Notes under the pieces: generated by a model
The model's input: only the letters and a program-made list of their open reading frames with translations
The model's database searches: none
Told to the model about the DNA's origin: nothing
Position numbers and translations under genes: made by a program
Shown: positions 8,310 to 17,512 of the stretch, piece by piece
Layout: every line of letters starts with the position of its first letter
How positions within the stretch are numbered: the stretch's first letter is position 1
Assembly (NCBI GenBank): GCA_002290645.2
Contig: NMOS02000008.1
Location: forward strand, 1 to 64,000
Source: Candidatus Aquirickettsiella gammari
Lineage (GTDB): Bacteria > Pseudomonadota > Gammaproteobacteria > Diplorickettsiales > Diplorickettsiaceae
DNA length: 64,000 bases
Direction: 5' to 3'

Positions 8310-9304
8310 TTTTTTCCTTGCTCTACGGCTGCATTGACGGTTGATTTTTTTTGACTTGCCGCTTTGTTAGCCATTACGTTCCCTATGGCTTTAATTCCTT
8401 TTCCAGCCAAACGCCCTGCAGCATTCATGCCAGTTGCTCTAAGAGTAGAACTCACCATACTGCCTACTTGACCTAAAGCGGCCAGCGTAAGACCACCACT
8501 TAGGCTGCTTGCGATTGGTAAACTTTGTTTTAATAAAAAAGCGGTCACTAACGATAAGCCGCCAAACAATCCCATGGTAAAAAAATCGGGATTTCCTTGT
8601 GCTGCTTGGCTATTTAGATCAGGTAAAACCAGCTCCATCACCGACAGCATGAGAGACAAAATACTGGCTGTTACGATAGGGATTAATGCGAAATTAAATA
8701 ATTTTCTCAGCCAACTGACAAACCAACCACGCGTAGATTCCCAAAGAATAAAGGGCAGAAAAATTGGACCGAGTGCTAACGCAATGGCCATCGCGAGCTT
8801 TGCATAGATTAAAAGTCCTAACGCCGTCAGACAACATACAAAAGTAAAAGCAAATATGAAAATACTACAGAAAAAAAGCTTAATTCCCCCACTAAATGAT
8901 TTTTTTGCAGCTTCCATCCCTACGCTATAAACATGATTTAAGGCTTGTGCAATCGTTTCACTGGGAGCCAGTTGATTCGATGCATTAACCATCACTTGGG
9001 CGATATGACCTGGTTCATTCGTAAAAAGGTGATAAACAAAGAGATAATATAAAGACCAATTGGTAATCAATCCATAAACTATGCATAAAACAATTAAATG
9101 TCGGCTAATAGTGCTGAAATCAGCACTCAAGGTATGCATGGTAAAACGATAGCCTAGCAACAGAATATAAAGTGTACACAACAGCAAGAGTGTACTGTTG
9201 TATTGTACTGCTAACTGCAGATAGACCGTTTGGACATAGTGGCCAATCACACCGTCTACCGCGGTTAATGTATCCGTAATAAAACTCTGAGCAGAGAGCA
9301 TCAT
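8306..9304 (-). CDS. virB6: VirB6/TrbL-type polytopic channel protein
   Basis: A 332-residue polytopic inner-membrane protein with at least six hydrophobic segments. The central conserved part has FIFAFTFVCCLTALGLLIYAK-type helices followed by the ALGPIFLPFILWESTRGWF motif typical of TrbL/VirB6. The C-terminal 50 residues are polar and basic. In T4SS machines VirB6 lies in the inner-membrane complex and contacts the DNA in transit. The gene sits between the lipoprotein genes and virB8, as in other vir-type operons. Confidence 0.92.
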   Translation of the reverse strand: MMLSAQSFITDTLTAVDGVIGHYVQTVYLQLAVQYNSTLLLLCTLYILLLGYRFTMHTLSADFSTISRHLIVLCIVYGLITNWSLYYLFVYHLFTNEPGHIAQVMVNASNQLAPSETIAQALNHVYSVGMEAAKKSFSGGIKLFFCSIFIFAFTFVCCLTALGLLIYAKLAMAIALALGPIFLPFILWESTRGWFVSWLRKLFNFALIPIVTASILSLMLSVMELVLPDLNSQAAQGNPDFFTMGLFGGLSLVTAFLLKQSLPIASSLSGGLTLAALGQVGSMVSSTLRATGMNAAGRLAGKGIKAIGNVMANKAASQKKSTVNAAVEQGKK

Positions 9305-9314
9305 TTTATTTGAT

Positions 9315-9656
9315 CTATAAGAGAGAAAATGCTTTTATTTTTTTCCAGAAATCAGGATCTCTAAAATCGTTTAACGTCGTACTAACAGGAATAAAATGCT
9401 TATTCATTAAGCTACGGTAATATTTTTTTGTCCAACCTTCACATTTATTTTTTAAGGGTAAATTTTGTTTAGGATCGATGAAATAGTGAGCGCATTCATT
9501 AATAGGCTGGCCATCTCCTCTTAAAAAGAAATCTTCATCCAACGCTCGAATTATTTTCTCATCCACTAAAGGATTTTTATGACTACATGCTGCTAAAAAA
9601 GAAAAACTGGCTATTAAAATACTGAATAAAACAAATCGTTTGTAAAGTAATGGCAT
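9315..9656 (-). CDS. Lipoprotein of the type IV secretion operon, function unknown
   Basis: A 113-residue protein with a lipoprotein signal: basic start (MPLLYKRF), hydrophobic core and lipobox LAAC with the Cys at residue 24. The mature part is small, with two Cys residues (NECAHYF and KNKCEGW) and an aromatic C-terminus. AAGGAG precedes the ATG. No family is recognised. The position between a VirB7-like gene and virB6 suggests a role in the outer-membrane core, in entry exclusion or in surface protection of donors. Confidence 0.7.
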   Translation of the reverse strand: MPLLYKRFVLFSILIASFSFLAACSHKNPLVDEKIIRALDEDFFLRGDGQPINECAHYFIDPKQNLPLKNKCEGWTKKYYRSLMNKHFIPVSTTLNDFRDPDFWKKIKAFSLL

Positions 9657-9668
9657 AGATAGCTCCTT

Positions 9669-9815
9669 TTACCATGAATTAATTTTTGTTTTTGTGCCAC
9701 AAAAAGTAGCATTTGCATCACAAGGTGCTTGTAATGGTGTACTCGCACAACTGGTTAAACATAAAACTAAAAATACTATTAATACGCTTAATAAATGCCT
9801 AGATAAATTTTCCAT
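9669..9815 (-). CDS. virB7: VirB7-like mini-lipoprotein (48 residues)
   Basis: The ORF reads MENLSRHLLSVLIVFLVLCL and then the lipobox LTSC with Cys at residue 23. The mature peptide is only about 26 residues (CASTPLQAPCD and on), with two more Cys. VirB7 proteins are lipoproteins of 40-60 residues that hold VirB9 in the outer membrane, often by a disulphide; the size, lipobox, extra cysteines and position in the operon all fit. The sequence itself is too short to be conclusive. Confidence 0.72.
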   Translation of the reverse strand: MENLSRHLLSVLIVFLVLCLTSCASTPLQAPCDANATFCGTKTKINSW

Positions 9816-9842
9816 TGTTTGCTTTCCTATTGTTTTACATGT

Positions 9843-10544
9843 TTATTTATAGTTTGCATTAAGAAAATGGGCATTCTGTACTGCATCATTCACTTCTGCT
9901 TGTGCATCAATCGCGTGTTGCTGATTGATTAGCGCTAATTGGCGCAACATTTCTAGCTGAATTAAATTATTTTCTAGTGTAAGGCGACTTTCTAAATCAA
10001 CTGATTGTTTTAAGGTAGCCGTTGTGCCAATTTGTTGACGTAATTGATTGGCATAGTTAATCTGATCTTGAATTTTATCGTAGCTCAATTGACTCGCCGC
10101 TCTAGCGGCTAAAGCCGTTTTAGCTTTTAAGGCATAATATTTTTGGTCCATTTTATTTGGGTTCACACTGTTATAGAGTTCGGTCGCTACAGGAAATTCT
10201 TCAACTAATGCACGCAGCGTTCGTCCTAATTGGCTATTATTTCCGCCGTTTCCCGCCATACTTAAAACAGAACCCCAACGATCCGTATTTTCACCCCAAG
10301 ATTGATGGTCGGTAAATTGCGAATGTCCCCATTCTGATTGGCCCGATACGGCATCTTGTATCTGGTGAGTTAATCCTTGTATCGTATTTTGAATACTCGA
10401 AATCTGTAATTGATAGCCTTGAATTTGTGCCGCAATATTGACTAAATCGCTAATAGGATCGGCATAACTAGGAAACGATAAGATCATTAATAAACTAAGA
10501 ATTACATTTTTATAAATACTGTGATTTTTAATTGGGTTTAGCAT
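9843..10544 (-). CDS. virB5: VirB5/TrbJ-type pilus-tip protein
   Basis: A 233-residue secreted protein from ATG 10544 (MLNPIKNHSIYKN), which has GGAGAAAAG upstream inside the virB4 end and overlaps virB4's stop by seven bases. A longer form from 10589 is unlikely. The signal peptide ends around SYA. The mature protein is mostly helical and Gln-rich with a long coiled-coil-like C-terminal half (DKIQDQINYANQLRQQIG, then LTLENNLIQLEMLRQ), as expected for VirB5/TrbJ, a minor pilin at the pilus tip. Confidence 0.85.
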   Translation of the reverse strand: MLNPIKNHSIYKNVILSLLMILSFPSYADPISDLVNIAAQIQGYQLQISSIQNTIQGLTHQIQDAVSGQSEWGHSQFTDHQSWGENTDRWGSVLSMAGNGGNNSQLGRTLRALVEEFPVATELYNSVNPNKMDQKYYALKAKTALAARAASQLSYDKIQDQINYANQLRQQIGTTATLKQSVDLESRLTLENNLIQLEMLRQLALINQQHAIDAQAEVNDAVQNAHFLNANYK

Positions 10545-12964
10545 CTGCTTTTCTCCATTTTTCTGCGTTGCTGAAAAATAGGTAGCCAAATCTTTGGATC
10601 ATCCCCTACTTCAGCACGAATAGTATCCAATAAGCTTACCGTTTCTTGTCGTGCAGAAATGATGGCAATCTCATCGTCTAATTCTTTGAGATTAGCTCTT
10701 AGCACAACCGATTCCTTGCCACGACCGTAATTCAATAAAAAATAATGGCTATCATCCGGTAAGGTTTTTATTAACTCATATTCGCGCTCTGTTAAACCGA
10801 AACCTTCGATATAGGTTTTTCGATCGGCCATAGGATTAGGGAAAAAGATCTTACAGGCTGCCGCTTCATTAATTGGTGCTTGAATGGCTGAAACAGACGT
10901 ATCCTGTGCCGCTTGTGTGGCTAAACCAAAAAAATTATTTTTCTTTCGCGGTGTACGCGATAAATCATTGATAATATTTTTGAAATAGTCATCTTGTAAC
11001 GCTAACCAACCTTCATCGAGAAAGATCATGCCGCGTTGACCTTCGAGTTGCTGACTGAAGCGATGCAGCAGGTACATTAACGTGGGTGTTTTACACACTT
11101 CATCTTTTAAAAGATGGCTTAAATCAAGACCGATAACATCAGTATTGTATTGCTGTTGTTCAAAGCAATCGCTGACATTATCAAAAACCCAAGCCTGTTC
11201 ACGATGACTGTGCCAACATTCAAATCGTGCACGCAGCGAACCTGGACTATTTTTACCAAAAAATGGCGCGATATGACAAAACTGTCTTTCTGCTGGATTT
11301 AAGCGATACATCCCTGCGATAGCATCTTCGATGATTTTTATTTCCTGTTCATCGAGAGGCTTATGTTGAGATTTTAGAAGTTGCTTAAAAAGATAAAGTA
11401 AGAAAGTACGGTTTTCTGACGTATCCTTCAGTTGACAAGGATTAAAACCGGTGGATTTCCCTGGTTTTAAAATTTCATAAACACCGCCCAACGCTCTGAC
11501 TAAGATTTCCAAACCGCGATCTTTATCAAAGATGACGCGTTTCCCACCAAATTTCATACTTTGTGTGATAAGGAACCCAACTAACACGGTTTTACCACTG
11601 CCGGTGGCACCCACAATAATGAAATTTCCAACATCTTTAGTATGAAAATTAAAATAAAAAGGACTGCCAGAAAGTGTTTCTAAGACAGTGACGGCATTCC
11701 CCCAAAAATTACCCTGCATTTGACCTACTGGGTCACTGTGCAAGCTAGCAAAGGCCGCCATATTTTTTGTTGAGATTTCCGCTGCTCGAACAATGTAAGC
11801 AAAATTACCGGGTAATTGCGCCCAGAAAGCACATTCGCAACCGACATCTTCGCGAATACACACGATATCTCGATCAGAAAATAAAGCAATGATTTCGCCC
11901 ACGTGGTGATTCAATTGTTCCTGACTGTTGGCATAACACAGCAAACTAAAATGATGTTGGCCATAACCGGCATCACCACTTGCTGCCTCTTCAAACGCTT
12001 CATCGATCTGCTCTGTTTGTCGATTGGATTCTTCTTTTGTTTGCTGCATATCTTGCTGTTGATCGCGTAAACGAGTTTTAGCCAAATAACGATCATAAAA
12101 TCGAAATGATTGTGTGATGGTATATTCCATGCGTAGCGAATTTAAGCTATCTAATAAACCCTGATAGGTCATCGCTGGATACATCTTGATAGACAGTGCT
12201 GCAGCAAATTGTTTACTGTGATCGCCTGCACGGCATTCAATGGTTCCTGAACGATGATTAAAAAATAGGCGTTTCCTTGCTATATAAATCGACGCATCTT
12301 GCGCCGCTAGCGGTACAGCCTGTCGATCGTAATTAATCAACTGATCCACAAAAGCTAATGGTTGCGAAAAATAAAGCTCATCCTTTTGATAAACCGTTAA
12401 TAATTGCGGTTGATAGTCAGACAAGACTTGCAACACTTTTTGTGTGGTTGCTTCAAGCGCTTGATAGGTTTTAGCCAATTGCTGTTGTTGTGCCTCTTTA
12501 TCGAGCTGACGGCTTAATTTGCTAATCCAATTAAATCCTTGATTGATAACACCCGCTGCCGGTTTAGTAACGATTGCTAAATAAATCGCATTCTGAAACA
12601 GTGAATTCCTTTTGATTCGCTCTCTATATTTTTCATTCAACTGCTGAGCAAAACCTGGTTTAAATTCTCCATCTGGATACTCGGTAGTTTGGCGACGCAG
12701 GGTCCAGAAATAAACCGCGTATTCAGAGGAAAAACTTTTTAATAAACTATTGCGACGATTTTTATATGCGTCTAAGTCCGCTTCACTTTGCGTGAGTCCA
12801 TTAATCCCAGCCAGTTGAATAATTTGAATGAGCTTGCCACTTTTATCGATCAAGGTATCGTTATTGTAATGCCCTAAGATATTAATATGGCGTGAAGCAT
12901 TGACTTCATTTCTTAGTAAGCGGCTTGGTAGAGGATTTTTTTGTTTTATCTTTTTAGCAAACAT
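10538..12964 (-). CDS. virB4: VirB4-type secretion ATPase
   Basis: An ATPase of about 808 residues, the energy hub of the inner-membrane complex. Walker A is GATGSGKT near residue 452-459 and Walker B is around GMIFLDEGW in the C-terminal third, followed by the RTPRKKN and LATQAAQD motifs of VirB4/TraC. The N-terminal half carries the CagE/TrbE/VirB domain. ATG 12964 is preferred; a GTG nine bases earlier overlaps the virB3 stop (GTGA) and is also possible. The ribosome-like GGGG lies in the end of virB3. Confidence 0.96.
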   Translation of the reverse strand: MFAKKIKQKNPLPSRLLRNEVNASRHINILGHYNNDTLIDKSGKLIQIIQLAGINGLTQSEADLDAYKNRRNSLLKSFSSEYAVYFWTLRRQTTEYPDGEFKPGFAQQLNEKYRERIKRNSLFQNAIYLAIVTKPAAGVINQGFNWISKLSRQLDKEAQQQQLAKTYQALEATTQKVLQVLSDYQPQLLTVYQKDELYFSQPLAFVDQLINYDRQAVPLAAQDASIYIARKRLFFNHRSGTIECRAGDHSKQFAAALSIKMYPAMTYQGLLDSLNSLRMEYTITQSFRFYDRYLAKTRLRDQQQDMQQTKEESNRQTEQIDEAFEEAASGDAGYGQHHFSLLCYANSQEQLNHHVGEIIALFSDRDIVCIREDVGCECAFWAQLPGNFAYIVRAAEISTKNMAAFASLHSDPVGQMQGNFWGNAVTVLETLSGSPFYFNFHTKDVGNFIIVGATGSGKTVLVGFLITQSMKFGGKRVIFDKDRGLEILVRALGGVYEILKPGKSTGFNPCQLKDTSENRTFLLYLFKQLLKSQHKPLDEQEIKIIEDAIAGMYRLNPAERQFCHIAPFFGKNSPGSLRARFECWHSHREQAWVFDNVSDCFEQQQYNTDVIGLDLSHLLKDEVCKTPTLMYLLHRFSQQLEGQRGMIFLDEGWLALQDDYFKNIINDLSRTPRKKNNFFGLATQAAQDTSVSAIQAPINEAAACKIFFPNPMADRKTYIEGFGLTEREYELIKTLPDDSHYFLLNYGRGKESVVLRANLKELDDEIAIISARQETVSLLDTIRAEVGDDPKIWLPIFQQRRKMEKSRC

Positions 12965-12969
12965 ATATT

Positions 12970-13266
12970 TCACCCCGGCTGATAACTATTTGTTCCACCC
13001 CAAAAACCACTGTTCAAAACAGGTGGCGTTTGTGTGAAAAATTTCAACCATAAGCAAAAAAACTGCAGATCTTTCGTTGCAAGCCGAAATAAAACCAGAT
13101 GAAATAGCCCAAATAGAGGAATACCCATTAAAGTATGAAAATCAATACAAATCAGAATATTGATGCCTAGATTCGCAAAGAAAAAACGTATCGGAATTCC
13201 CATGAGCAGCGGTGGACGTGTTAAAGCCAATGCTAGCGGATCGACTTCGAGTTGGTAATCTTGCAT
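12970..13266 (-). CDS. virB3: VirB3-type inner-membrane protein
   Basis: A 98-residue protein with the VirB3 signature near the start (DPLALALTRPPLLMGIP) and two hydrophobic segments between about residues 18 and 65. VirB3 is always linked to VirB4, as here, and sits in the inner-membrane complex near the pilin. GAGGGAG upstream gives a good ribosome site. Confidence 0.92.
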   Translation of the reverse strand: MQDYQLEVDPLALALTRPPLLMGIPIRFFFANLGINILICIDFHTLMGIPLFGLFHLVLFRLATKDLQFFCLWLKFFTQTPPVLNSGFWGGTNSYQPG

Positions 13267-13312
13267 ATTAACTCCCTCTAAACTTATTATTTTTCTTTAA
13301 ACACTTTACTAT

Positions 13313-13639
13313 TTACGAAAAAAGGCTACGTATTGCTAAGGCAATAGCAGGCGCACCAAATGTTACAGAAATACCTAATAAAGTATAAAAAAAGTATTTC
13401 CATTCCACATAATGACCCACACACAATAATCCTACCCCCATAACAGCGAGTGTAACGATGGATAAACCTGTTGCACCCAGCATTGCATCAATCGCATAAT
13501 GAAGACCTTGATTAACTGGAGTATCTCCACCACTCGCCCAGCACAATGGAGAAGAAATAAAAAGAAAAGTGATAAAATCAGTGCATTGAAATATTTTTTT
13601 AACGCTTCCAAATTGCATATTTTTATTCGAATAGAACAT
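13313..13639 (-). CDS. virB2: VirB2/TrbC-type major pilin
   Basis: A 108-residue protein with a long signal sequence ending near WASGG (about residue 37) and two membrane helices separated by a short loop (ATGLSIVTLAVMGVGLL and FYTLLGISVTFGAPAIALA). This is the pro-pilin layout of VirB2/TrbC, cleaved and assembled into the conjugative pilus. ATG at residue 8 is an alternative start. It is separated from virB3 by 46 bases and from the coupling-protein gene by 66, so it may have its own promoter in the AT-rich gap. Confidence 0.85.
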   Translation of the reverse strand: MFYSNKNMQFGSVKKIFQCTDFITFLFISSPLCWASGGDTPVNQGLHYAIDAMLGATGLSIVTLAVMGVGLLCVGHYVEWKYFFYTLLGISVTFGAPAIALAIRSLFS

Positions 13640-13705
13640 AATTATTATGCTTTTATTTTAACTTATTTTATTCAAAAAAGCACTATAAAATAGCTATTTT
13701 TTATA

Positions 13706-15409
13706 TTATTTTGTAAAAATAATTTTTACTTTTTCTTGCTGAAATTTATTTACTTTACTGATGTAAAAAGCTTCTCCTGGCTGTAACGATTGCTTAATTT
13801 CATCAGGATGAATAATAAATGATTTATTACGTTTTACACTGCCCATTCCCGTTGATGCGTCCTCGCTGATCTGTGCCGTAATATTGAACCCATCTTGCGT
13901 CCCTACCCAACTCGCGACAGTTTCCGCACTTTCATGATCATTCAGTCGATGACAGATCAATGTGTTGACACAATTTAATAGTTGATTTTCAAAGTTGATA
14001 TCCACTCTTTTCAAATCCGCTAAACCTTGTGTGCCAAAAATTGCATGAATACCTTTACCACGCCCCATATTCACTAAATTCAATACTTGTTCTCCTGCGA
14101 ATACGGAGAATTCATCAAAAATAGTAAAAATACATTGCTTAGAATCTAAACGATCAATCACAGCTTTGATATCATTGATAATTAATTTACCTAGAACCTT
14201 AGCGAAACTCGGGAAACGTAACGCTGGTAAAGCAAAATAGACCACACTACGTGATTTGATTATCTCTGCTAAATTAAATGTATTATTTGTCTTTTCAAAA
14301 AATGCACCTAGCTCAGAATGTACTAACAAGTTTAAGTGGGCTTGTAATCCCGTAATATCTTTAGCATCATAACGTTGTAAGCGCTGTACACGCGCCTTTA
14401 ATGAGTCGTCAGTCAGAGCACGTGCTTTGAGGGCCAATTCTTCATAGTCTAAACACCGCACAGTCGTTTTTAAGTCGAAACTTTCTTTCAATGTTAGCAG
14501 CACTTCGAAGGTGGTTTGTAAATAATCCTCGGCTATTGAACGATAATAATCATTTTCCCAATGATCTTTTAAACTAACGAGTTTGTCTTTGAGTTCCGTA
14601 TAGCCGCCATGTGCTAAAGGATCATAATGGTGATATTCCGCACAGTTAAATCCATAAAAATTACGTTGATAATGCTGCGATCTTTTTTGAAGCCAGACTA
14701 TATTTTCTTCCGTGGGTTTACCATCAATAATAATCAATGGATAAGCTTGCTGTAACGCACGTTGATAAAAACGTCGTAGCGTAACTGTTTTACCACCACC
14801 TGTCGTACCTAATACCAATACCATTTGGTTAACTGCTTGATCGGGAATAATCACCGCTTGATGAGTGGTAGAAATTCCTAATAAGGTTCCATCACTGTGC
14901 TGATTAAATCGCTTATTCCAATGCTGAAATTGAGTTTTCCAGTGGCTATGCGAAGAGAATTCCATGCCACGTTGAATCGCTCTTAACTCCCATTCATGGG
15001 TTGAATTAGGAATCCATTCGACTATTCCCAATAAGCCAGCTAAAAACAACGGAAACCCTAGCAAATAATAAAATCCTTGTTGATAAACAACTAGTAATGC
15101 TGCTTTTAAACCTTGATAAAAAATAGTTTTCCAAAAAGCAAAATGATCAATAAAACCAAGATGAATAATTTCAAAAAAAGAAAGTGTTAACGGTGCTTCC
15201 AACTCGATCAATAAAACACTAAAAACAGCTAATAGAAGACCCATCAAAAAAATCTGCCAAGCAGGATATCTTAAACCTCGAATAAGAATCAGAAATAGGA
15301 CTAAGCCTAAGAGCCCTACATACCATTGCCACACAAAGCAAATTCCAATCAATAAGCATTGCATGGCTTCTCGTGGGCGGTGTAGAAAGCCATCATTCTG
15401 TATTGGCAT
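13706..15409 (-). CDS. virD4: VirD4/TraD-type coupling protein
   Basis: A 567-residue ATPase that brings the DNA-relaxase complex to the channel. The N-terminus has several membrane helices (about residues 18-135). Walker A is GTTGGGKT at 201-208, and Walker B lies in CIFTIFDEFSVFAG, followed by the HAIFGTQGLAD segment typical of the TraG/TraD/VirD4 family. It starts inside the end of the upstream gene (17-base overlap), so the two are translationally linked. It fits the TraD-like subgroup in which a Replication-relaxation family gene precedes the coupling protein. Confidence 0.93.
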   Translation of the reverse strand: MPIQNDGFLHRPREAMQCLLIGICFVWQWYVGLLGLVLFLILIRGLRYPAWQIFLMGLLLAVFSVLLIELEAPLTLSFFEIIHLGFIDHFAFWKTIFYQGLKAALLVVYQQGFYYLLGFPLFLAGLLGIVEWIPNSTHEWELRAIQRGMEFSSHSHWKTQFQHWNKRFNQHSDGTLLGISTTHQAVIIPDQAVNQMVLVLGTTGGGKTVTLRRFYQRALQQAYPLIIIDGKPTEENIVWLQKRSQHYQRNFYGFNCAEYHHYDPLAHGGYTELKDKLVSLKDHWENDYYRSIAEDYLQTTFEVLLTLKESFDLKTTVRCLDYEELALKARALTDDSLKARVQRLQRYDAKDITGLQAHLNLLVHSELGAFFEKTNNTFNLAEIIKSRSVVYFALPALRFPSFAKVLGKLIINDIKAVIDRLDSKQCIFTIFDEFSVFAGEQVLNLVNMGRGKGIHAIFGTQGLADLKRVDINFENQLLNCVNTLICHRLNDHESAETVASWVGTQDGFNITAQISEDASTGMGSVKRNKSFIIHPDEIKQSLQPGEAFYISKVNKFQQEKVKIIFTK

Positions 15410-16037
15410 GCAAATCGGTTGGTTGCTTTTCTAGAAATTCATTTAACGAATGGATTTTGACAAATGGCATTGCCTTAGCAGCCTCTTGCAATCGTGGCAG
15501 CATACTTTGCCTGCAAAAATACCAAACCTCCTGCAACGAGAACTGAGCCGCGTATGTTTTTAAAATAGCCTCTAAACGTTGCTTACTCTTGCAAGAAAGT
15601 TCTACTTCGATGGCAATTTGTTTACCATCAGGAAAAACCAATATTCCGTCCGGCAGATGTCCCTGCTGCCCGACCCCCAATTTATATTTATCATGCTTTA
15701 ACTTCCGTTCACTGATCCATGCCGCATTCGGGTAAAAAATTCTTAATTTTAAATAGAGATTCAATAAAGCAAAATCATGGTGGTAATTGGCCAACGGTAC
15801 TCGATGCAATGGAGGTAATGAAGTAAAACGTGAACCTGCTTGGGTTAAACGGAATAAACCATGACGACGATAAAAAATTCGTTCATGTTGCAACAGATTA
15901 TGACGTATTAATTTATTAACTATTTGGTAGTTACGCGGTTTCCGTAAAGCAAAACGTTCGTTGATCTGAGGTATTTCACAGAAACCAAATTCATTAATGA
16001 ATTGTAAAATGGCTACATCACGCGATGTTAATTTCAC
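15393..16037 (-). CDS. Replication-relaxation family protein (MobC/TraE-like accessory)
   Basis: A 214-residue protein with a winged-helix N-terminal domain (TSRDVAILQFINEFGFCEIPQI, then a wing at YRRHGLFRLTQAG) and a C-terminal nuclease-like fold (PDGILVFPDGKQIAIEVELS, with the D...ExE pattern of PD-(D/E)XK relatives). This matches the Replication-relaxation family, often coded beside conjugation coupling proteins and needed for plasmid DNA processing. The start is GTG, with AGGATG upstream. It begins the secretion operon. No classical relaxase is visible, so this protein may take part in nicking or origin recognition; that is inference. Confidence 0.75.
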   Translation of the reverse strand: MKLTSRDVAILQFINEFGFCEIPQINERFALRKPRNYQIVNKLIRHNLLQHERIFYRRHGLFRLTQAGSRFTSLPPLHRVPLANYHHDFALLNLYLKLRIFYPNAAWISERKLKHDKYKLGVGQQGHLPDGILVFPDGKQIAIEVELSCKSKQRLEAILKTYAAQFSLQEVWYFCRQSMLPRLQEAAKAMPFVKIHSLNEFLEKQPTDLHANTE

Positions 16038-16426
16038 AAAGGGTCATCCTGATTATTTTTATCTTAATCAAAAAAGTGGACCCCATTTTACGAAAAGAAG
16101 CAAGTTATTTAGAATAAAAAATTTAATCAAAAACAGAAGTTATCCACACGAGGGGATTCTTCAAAAAATCCAACGATTGTGGGTAACTTCTCTCCTTTCT
16201 TTCGTTCTATTATTATTATTTTTTCACTTTTCATTTTTAATTTCTCTTCGCTTTCCCGCCCAATAGCCATGACCTCAGTTTTACAAGACTCGAAGAGACG
16301 ATGGAAAAGTGAGGTCATGGCTAGTTTTCACAGCGTGAAGTGGGCGGTCTGCCTTGATATATCAAGCTAAAAGGTATTTGGAGTCTACTCTAATCGAGTT
16401 ATAGAACTCAGTATATACCGCTCGTA
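16038..16426. promoter_or_regulatory. Nested inverted repeats: possible oriT or promoter of the conjugation operon
   Basis: This gene-free stretch holds an inverted repeat of 19 bp with one mismatch (16264-16282, TAGCCATGACCTCAGTTTT, and 16305-16323), enclosed by a second pair CCGCCCA (16255-16261) and TGGGCGG (16342-16348). Next to these is a perfect 14-bp palindrome CTTGATATATCAAG (about 16353-16366). Origins of transfer typically lie just upstream of the DNA-processing genes and contain such repeats. A promoter for the leftward operon must also lie here. The nick site cannot be read. Confidence 0.45.
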
Positions 16427-17510
16427 CATGAAGATGCGAAGTTAGGAGAAAAAAACTATCAAATTATGTTAAAAAGAACACAATGGAAAAGTTATCAGAA
16501 TTAGAACGAAAAAAATTAATAGAGCAGCATCGCAAAGAACGAGATAAACGATTATGCGATAGAATAAAAGCGGTGTTAGCCTACGACGATGGTTACAGTT
16601 ATTCAGAAATTGCACGTTTATTATTGCTGGATGATGAAAGCATACGCCGACATATAAAAGATTATTGGAGCGATAAAAAATTAAGTCCAGAAAACGGCGG
16701 AAGTGAGTGTAGGTTAACAAGTCATGAGTCGCTAGAATTAATCGATCATTTATGTCAAAAAACCTACTTATATGTGAAAGATATCTGTCTTTATGTAAAA
16801 ACAAAATACCAAAAATATTATAGTGTGAGTGGGTTGAGAAAATGGCTTCATGCTCACCGTTTTCGTTATAAAAAGCCTCATGCCGTGCCTACAAAAATAG
16901 ATAGCGCAGCGCAACAAGCCTTTATTGAATTTTACAACAAACTAAAGCGCCAAGCGGGAGCAACAGAGCCTATTTATTTTTCGGATAGCACCCATCCTGC
17001 ACATCAAACTCAGCTTCATTATGGATGGATTTTACGAGGGCAACGTAAAGCCATTGCGACAACCTCAAAGCAATTGAGAGTAAACCTTATCGGCGGTATT
17101 TGCTTGAAGAGTCGCCGAGTCATTTATCAGCAAGCTGATAGAGTCAATGCGGACAGTATTGCTGCTTTCTTAGTTGCTCTGAGAAGGCGACACCCAGAAA
17201 AGTGTAAGATACACGTTATCTGGGACAATGCAGGCTACCATCATGACAAGCGTATCAAAGCATTTGCTAAGGGTTTAGCCATTGAACTTCATTATTTACC
17301 GCCGTATTCGTCGAACCTTAACCCAATTGAGCGATTATGGAAGCTCATACGTGAATGTGTCATGTATAACAAATATTACGAGACATTTTCGGCATTTACC
17401 GACGCCATTCGGCACTTCTTAAATAATATTGGCAGAAAAAAACGAATTCTACGTTCGAGAATTACTGATAATTTTCATCTTCTGCATCCTCATAACTTCG
17501 CATCTTGAGG
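16427..17510 (+). mobile_element. IS630-family insertion sequence
   Basis: Terminal inverted repeats AAGATGCGAAGTTAGGAG (16431-16448) and CTCATAACTTCGCATCTT (17489-17506) match at 17 of 18 positions. They enclose one transposase gene whose stop codon lies in the right repeat. IS630 elements insert at TA; a TA lies directly left of 16427, but the matching right dinucleotide is TG, so the exact ends are uncertain or one target base has changed. The element separates the conjugation region from the MarR-flanked cassette. Confidence 0.85.
16483..17508 (+). CDS. IS630-family transposase
   Basis: A 341-residue DDE transposase. The N-terminal part has helix-turn-helix motifs (YSYSEIARLLLLDDESIRRHI and a winged-helix_33-like segment). 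The catalytic triad is in FSDSTHPAH (first Asp), IWDNAGYHHD (second Asp) and SSNLNPIERLWK (Glu). The ORF is uninterrupted, so the copy may be active. It ends inside the right terminal repeat. Confidence 0.93.
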   Translation: MEKLSELERKKLIEQHRKERDKRLCDRIKAVLAYDDGYSYSEIARLLLLDDESIRRHIKDYWSDKKLSPENGGSECRLTSHESLELIDHLCQKTYLYVKDICLYVKTKYQKYYSVSGLRKWLHAHRFRYKKPHAVPTKIDSAAQQAFIEFYNKLKRQAGATEPIYFSDSTHPAHQTQLHYGWILRGQRKAIATTSKQLRVNLIGGICLKSRRVIYQQADRVNADSIAAFLVALRRRHPEKCKIHVIWDNAGYHHDKRIKAFAKGLAIELHYLPPYSSNLNPIERLWKLIRECVMYNKYYETFSAFTDAIRHFLNNIGRKKRILRSRITDNFHLLHPHNFAS

Positions 17511-17512
17511 TG

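Noticed and set aside
10544-10589. Extended N-terminus of VirB5
   Set aside because: The extra 15 residues are coded within virB4 and would precede a standard signal peptide; ATG 10544 has a ribosome site.
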